From Pseudoflavonifractor sp. An184 (GTDB lineage: Bacteria > Bacillota > Clostridia > Oscillospirales > Oscillospiraceae): 49,713 bases of DNA. The stretch spans positions 1 to 49,713 of the forward strand of contig NZ_NFKI01000025.1 in the NCBI RefSeq assembly GCF_002160305.1, given 5' to 3'. The position numbers and the translations under genes were made by a program. The notes under the pieces were generated by a model. That model saw only the letters and a list, made by a program, of their open reading frames with translations. It did no database searches and was not told the DNA's origin. Below, in pieces: positions 8,507 to 15,402 of this stretch; the first letter of the stretch is position 1, and every line of letters starts with the position of its first letter.

Positions 8507-8535
8507 GCAAACTTTTTCTCTTCCCCATCCGTCTA
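8507..8535 (+). promoter_or_regulatory. Candidate ECF-type (autoregulated) promoter
   Basis: GCAAAC (8507-8512) and CGTCTA (8530-8535) are 17 bp apart. This resembles ECF sigma promoters (AAC-type -35, CGTC-type -10) rather than sigma-70. It sits 34 bp before the GTG start of the sigma gene. Confidence 0.5.
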
Positions 8536-8568
8536 TTCAACAGGACACCGCAGAAAGGACCGTTGCAA

Positions 8569-9060
8569 GTGGCGAAAAAGCGCGAGGCGCTGCTCACCGA
8601 CTATTTCACCCGAGAGCAGGCCAGGTTTTACCGGCTGGCTTACAGCTACCTGAAAAATCGGGAGGAGGCGCTGGACGCGGTGCAGACGGCTGTGTGCCGG
8701 GCCTGGGAGCGGCAGGACAGCCTGCGGGACCCGTCGGCCCTGCACACCTGGTTCTGCCGCATCCTGGTCAACGTATGCACAGACCTGCTTCGACAGCGCG
8801 GACGGGTGACCTACGTCCCCCTGGAGGACCTGGAGGAGGGGGGCTATGAGGACCCCCTCCCCGCCGACGACAGCCTGGCCGCCCGGGTGGACGCCCTCCC
8901 TCCCGAAGTGGCCGCCGTCATCCGCCTGCGCTTTTACGAGGAGCTCTCCCTGAAGGAGATCAGCGCCGTCACCGGCGCGCCCCTGAGCACGGTCAAGACC
9001 CGGCTGTACACCGGTCTGAAAAAGCTGCGTGTCTCGTTGGAAGGAGTGTACGATCCATGA
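8569..9060 (+). CDS. ECF-type RNA polymerase sigma factor
   Basis: A 163-residue group IV sigma factor. Region 2 covers about residues 12-75 (helices including RLAYSYLKNREEALDAVQTAVCRAWE). Region 4 is the C-terminal HTH, about residues 105-160 (LPPEVAAVIRLRFYEELSLKEISAVTGAPLSTVKTRLYTGLKKLR). A GTG start at 8569 is chosen because AGAAAGGA lies 9 bp before it and conserved sequence begins there. The in-frame extension to 8422 would run through the candidate promoter. The stop overlaps the next start (ATGA), coupling it to an RsiV-like protein, the usual sigma/anti-sigma layout. It may act like SigV, but the signal is not shown. Confidence 0.92.
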   Translation: MAKKREALLTDYFTREQARFYRLAYSYLKNREEALDAVQTAVCRAWERQDSLRDPSALHTWFCRILVNVCTDLLRQRGRVTYVPLEDLEEGGYEDPLPADDSLAARVDALPPEVAAVIRLRFYEELSLKEISAVTGAPLSTVKTRLYTGLKKLRVSLEGVYDP

Positions 9061-9911
9061 AGGAGTTCGAGAAACTGAAAACGGAGTATGACTCCACCCC
9101 CATTCCCCCCGAGCTGAACGACCGAATCCAGGCGGGAATCCGGCAGGGCCGCCGCCGCCGCGTCCTTCGGATCTGCCGCCGCTCTCTGGGGACAGCGGCC
9201 GCCTGCCTGGTGGTGGCGGTGGGCGTATTGAACGTCTCTCCCCCGGTGGCCGCCGCCGCCGCGGACCTCCCTGTGTTGGGCCCCCTGTTCCAGGTGCTCA
9301 CCGTCCGGGCATATGATCAGACCGAAGACGGGATCGACTACCATGTGAGCGTTCCCGGAGTCATCTCCGACAGTGAGCTGGCCCAGCGGGTCAACCAGGA
9401 GATCCAGGAGCGGGTGGACGCCCTCACCGCTCAGGCCCAGCAGGACTGGGAGGACTACCGGGAGGTCTTCTTCGCCACCGGCGGCACCCAGCAGCAGTGG
9501 GATGAGCGGGAGATGGACGTAATCGTCGACTATGAGATCAAATCCCAGTCGGAAAACGCCGTCTCCTTTACCGTGGATTTCGGCGAAGGGTGGGTCACCG
9601 CCGCCCAGGAGCGGTACTGCTATAACCTGGATTTAGCCGAAAACCGGGATATCACCCTCCGGGACCTGCTGGGGGACGCCTGGGTGGAACGATGCAACCA
9701 GGCGGTCCAGAGCTATATCGCCGCCCACACGGACGAGCACGGCTACACCCTCTTCTTTGATTCCGAGGCGGGAGGCTTCACCACGGTGGATGAGAACACC
9801 CGGTTTTATATTCGCTCCGACGGTGTCCCCGTCCTGGTGTTCCAGGAGTACACCATCGCCGCCGGCGCCGCCGGCATCGTGGAGATCCCGGTGGAGGATA
9901 CCCAGACATAA
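9057..9911 (+). CDS. RsiV-like membrane anti-sigma factor (DUF3298-type C-terminal domain)
   Basis: A 284-residue protein with a short basic cytoplasmic N-terminus (residues 1-43), one transmembrane helix (about 44-62) and a large extracytoplasmic domain. The C-terminal part contains the pattern RYCYNLDLAENRDITLRDLLGD and ends FQEYTIAAGAAGIVEIPV. This matches the DUF4163/DUF3298 architecture of RsiV and PdaC. In Bacillus subtilis RsiV holds SigV and is cleaved after binding lysozyme. The partner here is the ECF sigma gene 4 bp upstream. Binding to lysozyme is an inference from the fold only. A strong terminator follows. Confidence 0.82.
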   Translation: MKEFEKLKTEYDSTPIPPELNDRIQAGIRQGRRRRVLRICRRSLGTAAACLVVAVGVLNVSPPVAAAAADLPVLGPLFQVLTVRAYDQTEDGIDYHVSVPGVISDSELAQRVNQEIQERVDALTAQAQQDWEDYREVFFATGGTQQQWDEREMDVIVDYEIKSQSENAVSFTVDFGEGWVTAAQERYCYNLDLAENRDITLRDLLGDAWVERCNQAVQSYIAAHTDEHGYTLFFDSEAGGFTTVDENTRFYIRSDGVPVLVFQEYTIAAGAAGIVEIPVEDTQT

Positions 9912-9935
9912 TCCGCGGAATAATCAAACCAATGA

Positions 9936-9963
9936 AAAAGGCCGCCCAAATGGGCGGCCTTTT
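9936..9963 (+). terminator. Intrinsic terminator of the sigma/anti-sigma operon
   Basis: Perfect 12-bp arms (AAAAGGCCGCCC and its complement) around an AAAT loop, ending in TTTT. Confidence 0.93.
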
Positions 9964-10468
9964 CGCGCCTGCTGCGCGTACTGCCGGAGATTCGGCAGGG
10001 TCACAGGCCCCCGGAAGGGGCCCTGTTATGGGACAGCATGCGGGGACAGACGCCTCGGGGCAGAGCTCCGTCGGACTGTACCCCTCTCCGCCTTTCGCTG
10101 GGCTTCTTTCGTTCAAGCTTCGCCGGGAATCCGGCTGGGCTTCCATCCGAATGATATCTTCCGTACCGACTCAGAGTAAATTCCTCTGATTTCTCTCCGG
10201 CACCGGCTTAAGAGAGCCTTCTTTCCCAGGGCATTCCCCCGGGACAGGTTTCCTCCGGTCTTTGTGACCAGATGCCTGCTCTCTCGCCTTTCGCCAAAGG
10301 AGAGACGGTCCAGCACCGGCTTAGAGAGGGGAGAAAACTCCCCGCCTCGGCTGTCCGAGTCTAGTATGTCCCCAAAGTTTCGCTCCATGCGGTTTTAGGC
10401 TTGGAATATTTGTCCAAACTATACATATCCTTACTACTGAGATTATATCCCGGAAAGGAGCATCCGCC
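9964..10468. other. Gene-free stretch between the anti-sigma gene and DUF2508
   Basis: I see no supported gene. The motif GCACCGGCTTA...AGAG occurs twice (about 10199 and 10313), and there are several short GC palindromes. A TTGGA/TCCAA dyad lies near 10409-10425, upstream of the DUF2508 gene. The short open frames here lack ribosome binding sites and recognisable composition. Confidence 0.4.
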
Positions 10469-10705
10469 ATGTCTCTCCGTCTCTCCTCCGCCCGCCGCCG
10501 GGAAAAGGCCGCCCGGGAGGCGGAACGCCGGGAGCTGATCGCCTCTCTGGCCAGCACCCGCACCCTCATCCAGCAGGCCTACGGCGGCTTCAACACCGTC
10601 AGCGACAGCGACCTGATCGAGTCCTACGTCTTTGAGATCAAGGCGCTCCAGTCCCGGTACGACTACCTGCTCCGCCGGGTCAAGGAGCTGGAGTGCGCCC
10701 CATGA
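10469..10705 (+). CDS. DUF2508 (YaaL-like) family protein
   Basis: A 78-residue, mostly helical, highly charged protein. The pattern TVSDSDLIESYVFEIKALQSRYDYLLRRVKE is characteristic of DUF2508, to which B. subtilis YaaL belongs. Function is unknown. GGAAAGGAG is well placed before the ATG. It overlaps the next gene (ATGA), and yaaL-bofA adjacency is conserved in spore-forming Firmicutes, which supports both calls. Confidence 0.85.
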   Translation: MSLRLSSARRREKAAREAERRELIASLASTRTLIQQAYGGFNTVSDSDLIESYVFEIKALQSRYDYLLRRVKELECAP

Positions 10706-10962
10706 CCGGCGAGTTCTCCCCCTGGGGAGCGCTGGCCCTGCTGCTCCTGGCCGCCCTGGCCCTGTTTCACCGGCCCCTGGGCTGCCTGCTCCGGCTGGCG
10801 GTGCGCTCCTCGGTGGGGCTGGCCGTCCTGGCTCTGTTCAGCTCGGTGGGGCACTACATCGGAGTCAACCTGGGCGTCAATCTGGTGAACGCCCTGGTGC
10901 TGGGGGTGCTGGGGGTCCCCGGCTTCGGCCTGCTGCTGATGCTCCAGTGGGTTCTGCGGTAG
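10702..10962 (+). CDS. bofA: BofA-like (pro-sigmaK processing inhibitor) membrane protein
   Basis: An 86-residue hydrophobic protein with two or three membrane segments. The C-terminal GVNLVNALVLGVLGVPGFGLLLMLQ is the BofA signature. In B. subtilis BofA sits in the outer forespore membrane and holds back the SpoIVFB protease that activates sigma-K. The ATG at 10702 overlaps the stop of the DUF2508 gene. A GTG at 10693 is a poorer alternative. Presence of this gene suggests a sporulation-capable lineage, though BofA-like genes also persist in non-spore-formers. Confidence 0.85.
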   Translation: MTGEFSPWGALALLLLAALALFHRPLGCLLRLAVRSSVGLAVLALFSSVGHYIGVNLGVNLVNALVLGVLGVPGFGLLLMLQWVLR

Positions 10963-11160
10963 CTCCTTCTCTTCCGGCGCGGAAAGGCCGTTACTTTCCC
11001 GCCGCCGCGCGGCGGAAAAGTCCTCGCTGCGCTCGCTGAACGCCTTGCCAAGCAAGGCATTCAGGGCATTCGATCCCACTCGAGGCGGGCTGCCGCCCCC
11101 TCGAGCTCCCCCGCCAACTCTCGGGCGGATTCGTCTGAACAGAGGTTTTTCGACATGCTG

Positions 11161-11190
11161 AGGCCGGCGCTTTTGCAAGCGCCGGCCTTT
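11161..11190 (+). terminator. Intrinsic terminator after bofA
   Basis: Perfect 12-bp arms 11161-11172 and 11177-11188 (AGGCCGGCGCTT and its complement), then a T tract. The 200 bp before it (10963-11160) are GC-rich with no gene that I can support. Confidence 0.85.
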
Positions 11191-11216
11191 TTCTGTATCC
11201 ATGATGTATGATTCCG

Positions 11217-11402
11217 TCAATCCGGGAAGCCGTCTGTCTGAGCGGGCCCCTGGGGGCCTTTGGCCTTCTCCTCCTCCACCATGCGCTCCCGCTCGGCCAG
11301 GCCCTGGAGGACCTGGATGGCGTAGTCGATGGCGGGGATGGCCCGGGCGGAGCAGTACTGCCGGACCTGCTTGAGCTCGTGAATGGCATATTGCGCGGTC
11401 AT
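11217..11402 (-). CDS. Small hypothetical protein
   Basis: A 61-residue soluble protein. A helical N-terminal part (residues 1-45, including two Cys-free amphipathic stretches) leads to a short Pro/Gly-rich tail. I do not recognise a family. It is supported as a gene by GGAGAGGGGG upstream of the ATG and by a well-formed promoter (TTGCAC / TATAAT, 18 bp) on the same strand. It appears to be a single-gene unit downstream of, and separate from, the ABC operon. Confidence 0.6.
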   Translation of the reverse strand: MTAQYAIHELKQVRQYCSARAIPAIDYAIQVLQGLAERERMVEEEKAKGPQGPAQTDGFPD

Positions 11403-11434
11403 AGAGTGGACCCCCTCTCCATTTTTTCAATCTT

Positions 11435-11464
11435 ATTATAGCACAGGGAGAGTATTTTGTGCAA
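11435..11464 (-). promoter_or_regulatory. Promoter of the small 61-residue protein gene
   Basis: On the minus strand TTGCAC (11459-11464), an 18-bp spacer and a perfect TATAAT (11435-11440). Confidence 0.65.
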
Positions 11465-11485
11465 GGGGCCCAAACATGAATGGAG

Positions 11486-11653
11486 TCACTCCTCCCGGAC
11501 CGCCATCTCCCCCGCCACCAGGAGAGGGACGGACAGGGCCAGCAGGGCCCAGGCGGCCGCCCCGCCCGGCGGGATGAGGCCGGTGAAGGGGAGCAGGGCG
11601 GAGCATGCCGCCAGTCCCCGCCCTGCCCACCGGAGCAGGCCCTGGAGCCTCAT
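11486..11653 (-). CDS. Small hydrophobic membrane protein
   Basis: A 55-residue protein with two hydrophobic segments (about residues 14-26 and 31-49) and a short charged tail. The start is chosen at 11653 because AAAGGAG lies 8 bp upstream. The open frame extends further but overlaps the permease gene. It begins 2 bp after the permease stop, so it is the last gene of the gntR-ABC operon. No family was recognised; it is perhaps an accessory membrane subunit. Confidence 0.6.
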   Translation of the reverse strand: MRLQGLLRWAGRGLAACSALLPFTGLIPPGGAAAWALLALSVPLLVAGEMAVREE

Positions 11654-11655
11654 GG

Positions 11656-12312
11656 TCAAAACTCCTTTCGGTCCACAATGCGGCAGGAGATCAGGAAGGA
11701 GAGCCCCAAGCACGCCAGTCCCGCCAGGGGGAGCAGGGCAATTACCCCAAGGGCGTTGAGCTCCGGCAGCCGGTTCAGAAATTCCAAGCTTAGGCCCAGG
11801 TCGTGGCCGAAGCGCAGGAGCAGGAAAAGGGCGATGAAGGGGATGAAAATCACAGCGAACAGGTAGGGCCGGGCCCGCTCCGGCCCCAGCTTATAGCACA
11901 GGGGGAGCATGACATCCACGATAAACAGCCCTGCCCCCATAGAGCCCAGGATGGAGGCGAGGTTTTCGATGAGAGAGGCGTTGCCCAGGTCCAACAGAGT
12001 GAGGGCCACGGCGCACATGCTGCTGCAAGCGGCCAAAACCAGGAGGATTAACAGGGTAAACAAATACCGTGCTCCCACGATGTCCCGGGACTCCAGGGGG
12101 AGGGAGCGGCAGAACCGATCCCACTTGGCCGTCTCGTCAAAGGAGAAACAGGAGATGGGCAGCACCATGATAATGACCGTAGAGAAGGAGATCACAATCG
12201 AAGCATCAAAAACCCCCAGCACTGCCAGACCAAAGTAGGCGAGCAAAAAGATCACATAAAACCGGATGTTCTTACGCATAACCAGGGCGTCCTTCCAAAT
12301 AAGACCAGTCAT
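11656..12312 (-). CDS. ABC-2-type transporter permease
   Basis: A 218-residue polytopic membrane protein with about six hydrophobic segments. The loop following helix 2 contains SFDETAKWDRFCRSLPLESRDIVGARY, a pattern typical of ABC-2 permeases linked to YtrA/GntR-type ATPases in Firmicutes. It overlaps the ATPase gene by 4 bp (ATGA). It presumably forms an exporter with that ATPase; the substrate is unknown. Related systems are often induced by cell-wall-active antibiotics or bacteriocins. Confidence 0.85.
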   Translation of the reverse strand: MTGLIWKDALVMRKNIRFYVIFLLAYFGLAVLGVFDASIVISFSTVIIMVLPISCFSFDETAKWDRFCRSLPLESRDIVGARYLFTLLILLVLAACSSMCAVALTLLDLGNASLIENLASILGSMGAGLFIVDVMLPLCYKLGPERARPYLFAVIFIPFIALFLLLRFGHDLGLSLEFLNRLPELNALGVIALLPLAGLACLGLSFLISCRIVDRKEF

Positions 12313-13169
12313 GTCTCTTCCCCCTTTCCAACAAACAGCATAATGTCCTCCAGATGGATTTTCTCCACCATCAGCTTGGGATATTTTTTATGGAACGCCC
12401 CCCGGTCGGGCACCAGGGCCTCACAGCCGAAGGAGCCCTTCCGCACCCGCAGCAGGTCGGACGGGTCGATGGCGCGCAGGTCGGCGGCGGAGCAGCCCAC
12501 CCGGCCGTAGCGGTCCAGAATGTCGTCCTTGGCCTCGGACAGGACGATCTTCCCCTCGTGGATGTAGGTGATGTAGTCCGCCGCCTTCTCCAGGTCGCTG
12601 GTGATGTGGCTGGAGATGAGGATGGCGTGGTCCTCGTCGCAGATGAAGCTCAGAAATTCGTCCAAAATCTCGTCCCGCACCACCGGGTCCAGTCCGGCGG
12701 TGGCCTCGTCCAGGATCAGCAGTTTGGGCTGGTGGGCCAGGGCGGCGGCCAGAGATAACTTCATCTTCATGCCCCGGGAGAACTCCTTGATGAGCTTCTC
12801 CTCCGGGAGCTTGAATTTTTTCAGATAGTCCGCATAGAGGTTGTCGTCCCAGGTGGGATAGACGGGACCCAGGATGCGCTTCAAATCCTTGGGACGCAGG
12901 GAGTCGTGGAAGAAGCACTCGTCCAGCACCACGCCCACCTCCAGCTTGGCGGCGCGCTCGTCGGCCACATTGTCCTTCCCCAGAATGGTGATGGTTCCGC
13001 TGTCCCGGCGGATCAGGTTCAAAATGCACTTGATGGTGGTGGTCTTGCCCGCCCCGTTCTCCCCGATGAGGCCCATGATGGTCCCCCCTGGGATGGTCAG
13101 ATTCACATGGTCCAGGGCAAAGTCCCCGTAGGACTTGCACAGATCCTTGATTTCCAAACAGTTTTTCAT
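12309..13169 (-). CDS. ABC transporter ATP-binding protein
   Basis: A 286-residue ATPase subunit. Walker A is GENGAGKTT (residues 36-44) and the signature is the degenerate FSRGMKMKLSLA. Walker B is LLILDEATAGLDP and the H-loop is ISSH. An extra C-terminal region of ~70 residues follows the nucleotide-binding domain, as in YtrB-like ATPases. The start overlaps the gntR stop (ATGA) and the stop overlaps the permease start, giving a tightly coupled operon. Confidence 0.92.
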   Translation of the reverse strand: MKNCLEIKDLCKSYGDFALDHVNLTIPGGTIMGLIGENGAGKTTTIKCILNLIRRDSGTITILGKDNVADERAAKLEVGVVLDECFFHDSLRPKDLKRILGPVYPTWDDNLYADYLKKFKLPEEKLIKEFSRGMKMKLSLAAALAHQPKLLILDEATAGLDPVVRDEILDEFLSFICDEDHAILISSHITSDLEKAADYITYIHEGKIVLSEAKDDILDRYGRVGCSAADLRAIDPSDLLRVRKGSFGCEALVPDRGAFHKKYPKLMVEKIHLEDIMLFVGKGEET

Positions 13170-13546
13170 GATTCGTCACCCTTATAAATCAGGTCGAGAA
13201 GTTCTTGTAATTCTTCTAAGGTGAGGCCGCCCTTCCGTGCCTCGTCCACCGCCTGGGTGAGGATGTCCTCCACCCGGCGCAGCTGGGCCTCCCGCAGCAG
13301 CTCCCGGTTCTGGGGGGCCACAAAGCAGCCTTTGCCGGGGACGTTCTCAAGAAACCCCTCCCGCTCCAGCTCCTCGTAGGCCCGCTTGGTGGTGATCACC
13401 GAGATGCGCAGCTCCTTGGCCAGCAAGCGCATGGACGGCAGGGCGTCCCCCGCCGCCAGGGCTCCGGTCATGATCTGCTCCTTCACCTGGTCGGTGATCT
13501 GCTCATAGATGGGTTTTCCGCTGGAATTGCTGAGAATAATATCCAT
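13166..13546 (-). CDS. GntR family (YtrA-type) transcriptional regulator
   Basis: A 126-residue regulator. The N-terminal winged HTH begins IYEQITDQVKEQIMTGALAAGDALPSMRLLAKEL and is followed by the short helical tail of the YtrA subgroup, with no large effector domain. The start is uncertain. 13546 fits the usual family N-terminus but lacks a clear ribosome binding site; 13558 and 13633 are in-frame alternatives. 13633 lies right at the edge of a palindromic AT-rich operator/promoter, where a leaderless start is conceivable. It probably represses its own ABC operon. Confidence 0.88.
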   Translation of the reverse strand: MDIILSNSSGKPIYEQITDQVKEQIMTGALAAGDALPSMRLLAKELRISVITTKRAYEELEREGFLENVPGKGCFVAPQNRELLREAQLRRVEDILTQAVDEARKGGLTLEELQELLDLIYKGDES

Positions 13547-13634
13547 TTGGCGCACCATGTAAACCGGGCGGCCGGCTGTCGGCCCTGCGCATAGGTCCGG
13601 CGCTCTCCGCCTCGGCCTGCCTTTCTTTGTCATA

Positions 13635-13675
13635 GTGTATATATACTATATGCACAGTATATATGGGATATACAC
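13635..13675. promoter_or_regulatory. Palindromic operator/promoter of the gntR-ABC operon
   Basis: Nested dyads share a centre: ATATATACT (13639-13647) against AGTATATAT (13656-13664), and outer GTGTATAT (13635-13642) against ATATACAC (13668-13675), offset by a few bases. The TA-rich palindrome lies directly upstream of gntR, as expected for an autoregulatory YtrA-type operator. It contains TATA-like -10 sequences. Confidence 0.6.
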
Positions 13676-13723
13676 AGTTGTCAAGGGGGGAGAAAAACTT
13701 TTTTGAAAAATCTATGATTTTCC

Positions 13724-13754
13724 TTGACTGTCAACCCTCTTTACCCCTTACAAT
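13724..13754 (+). promoter_or_regulatory. MerR-type promoter (19-bp spacer) of the MerR-RDD gene
   Basis: TTGACT (13724-13729) and TACAAT (13749-13754) are separated by 19 bp, the stretched spacing typical of MerR-activated promoters. A TTGAC-t-GTCAA dyad covers the -35 box. The promoter lies 31 bp before a MerR-domain gene, suggesting autoregulation. Confidence 0.65.
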
Positions 13755-13785
13755 GGGGGCAGAACAGGAAGGGAGGTCGGCCTCT

Positions 13786-15261
13786 ATGACCGTCAAAGAA
13801 GTGGAGGAGCGCACCGGGCTGCCTCGGGCCAACATCCGTTACTACGAGAGCGAGGGCCTCATTCATCCCGCCCGGGGGGAGAACGGCTACCGGGACTACC
13901 ATCAGGAGGACGTGGACACTCTGCTGAAAATCAAGCTGCTGCGGCAGGTAGGGTTCTCCCTGGAGGTGATCCGGGCTCTCCAGGCGGGAGAGCTGGATCT
14001 GGAACCCGCTCTGGAGGGCCGGCTGGCCGCCCTGACCTCCCAACAGATGGAGCTTGGCCAGGCCGCCGGGATCTGCCGGGCCATGCGGGAGGACCATGTC
14101 CGGTACGACACCCTGGACGCCCCCGTCTATCTGGACCGCATGAGCCAGCCGGAGCGTCCCTCCCTCACCTGGAGGGAGGACCCGCCGCCCCGGGCCGTCT
14201 TTCCCTGGCGGAGATTCTGGGCCCGGACCGTGGATATCGCGCTGTGTACCTTCCTCTACTACGGCGCGCTGGCCCTGCTGGGCCGGATCAGTATGCTGAA
14301 CCGCACCGGGGGATACGAGATCCTGGACCAGCTGGGGGTGCTGGCCCTGCTCCTGCTGCTGGAGCCCCTGTGCCTCCACCTGTGGGGGGCCACCCCGGGG
14401 AAATTTCTCCTTGGCCTGCGGCTGACCCGGAGTGATGGGAGCTGTTTCAGCTATCGGGAGGGGCTGCGGAGAACGGCTCTGGTGCTGGTGGGGATCGGGG
14501 GAAATCTGATCCCTCTGGTGAGCAGCGGACTGATGATCGCCTACTGCTGGCAGGACTACCACGGCCGCCTCCAGTTCTGGCGCAGGGGGACGGACGAGGT
14601 CTACACCGACGGCAGCCGCCCCGGCCAGAGCTACTGGAGCACCTCCAAGAGCCGCCTGAAGGCGCTGGGCGCTCTGGGGCTGGTCCTGGGGAGCTTTGCG
14701 CTGTCTGTTAACATTCAAACCTGGGTGCTGACTCCGGTGAACCAGGATCAGGCTCTGACGGTGGAGCAGTTTGTGGAGAACTACAACCAGTTCAGCCAGA
14801 ACCTGGCTGGGCCGGACGAAGAGGTGGCGCGGCTGACGGCGGAGGGGACCTTCGTGGAGCCGGAGGACCCGCCGGGGGTCGTGGTCATTTCTCTGCATGA
14901 GGAGGCTCCCCTCCGGCTGGCGTTTCAGGAGGAGGACGGAGCGCTCGCGTCGGTGTCCTACTCCTACCGCTATGAGCCGGCGGGGGAACAGCTGCCCACC
15001 TCCCTTCCCGAACAGGAGACCGCCAAGATCCTGTGGTCCTTTCTCTACGGCCGCTGCGGCCTGTCCCAGGAGGAGCTGCTGGATCTGATGGGACGGATCG
15101 AGGAGCAGCCGGACCAGCCCCTGGAGTGGACGGACCAGGGCGCGGAGATTCTATATCAGCCGGAGGTCCTGGGATATCATGTGAGCAATTTGGGCCTGAT
15201 CCCCGAGGAGGGGGCGGAGGAGTACCGGGTGACGGCGGAATTTTCCGTCTCCCTGGCCTGA
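13786..15261 (+). CDS. MerR-type DNA-binding domain fused to an RDD membrane domain
   Basis: A 491-residue protein with an unusual architecture. Residues 1-115 form a MerR winged HTH and coiled coil (TVKEVEERTGLPRANIRYYESEGLI at the start, then GFSLEVIRALQ). Residues about 138-270 form an RDD membrane domain with WRRFWARTVDIALC, the GATPGKFLLGLRL loop and several hydrophobic helices. Another transmembrane helix lies at about 291-308, and a ~180-residue polar, acidic C-terminal region follows, predicted outside the cell. GGAAGGGAGG precedes the ATG. This looks like a membrane-anchored one-component sensor. It is divergent from the gntR-ABC operon; whether they are linked is unknown. Confidence 0.85.
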   Translation: MTVKEVEERTGLPRANIRYYESEGLIHPARGENGYRDYHQEDVDTLLKIKLLRQVGFSLEVIRALQAGELDLEPALEGRLAALTSQQMELGQAAGICRAMREDHVRYDTLDAPVYLDRMSQPERPSLTWREDPPPRAVFPWRRFWARTVDIALCTFLYYGALALLGRISMLNRTGGYEILDQLGVLALLLLLEPLCLHLWGATPGKFLLGLRLTRSDGSCFSYREGLRRTALVLVGIGGNLIPLVSSGLMIAYCWQDYHGRLQFWRRGTDEVYTDGSRPGQSYWSTSKSRLKALGALGLVLGSFALSVNIQTWVLTPVNQDQALTVEQFVENYNQFSQNLAGPDEEVARLTAEGTFVEPEDPPGVVVISLHEEAPLRLAFQEEDGALASVSYSYRYEPAGEQLPTSLPEQETAKILWSFLYGRCGLSQEELLDLMGRIEEQPDQPLEWTDQGAEILYQPEVLGYHVSNLGLIPEEGAEEYRVTAEFSVSLA

Positions 15262-15297
15262 GGGGCGAAATATTTTTGTCTCCCTCCCCTGGAAGGA

Positions 15298-15326
15298 TTG
15301 ACACTTCTGGGGCGCTAAACTATAAT
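15298..15326 (+). promoter_or_regulatory. Consensus promoter upstream of serC
   Basis: A perfect TTGACA (15298-15303), a 17-bp spacer and a perfect TATAAT (15321-15326). The expected start of transcription lies inside the 5' arm of the hairpin that follows. Confidence 0.85.
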
Positions 15327-15373
15327 AAAATACTGTCCCACCCTTTTCTTTTCCGGGTCGGGACAGTATTTTT
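15327..15373 (+). terminator. Terminator-like hairpin between promoter and serC
   Basis: 13-bp arms AAAATACTGTCCC (15327-15339) and its complement (15360-15372), followed by T's. It can terminate readthrough from the MerR-RDD gene. It also lies immediately after the serC promoter and could attenuate serC. Confidence 0.8.
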
Positions 15374-15402
15374 AATCTATGAAATGAAAGGGGTTCTCCC
15401 AA

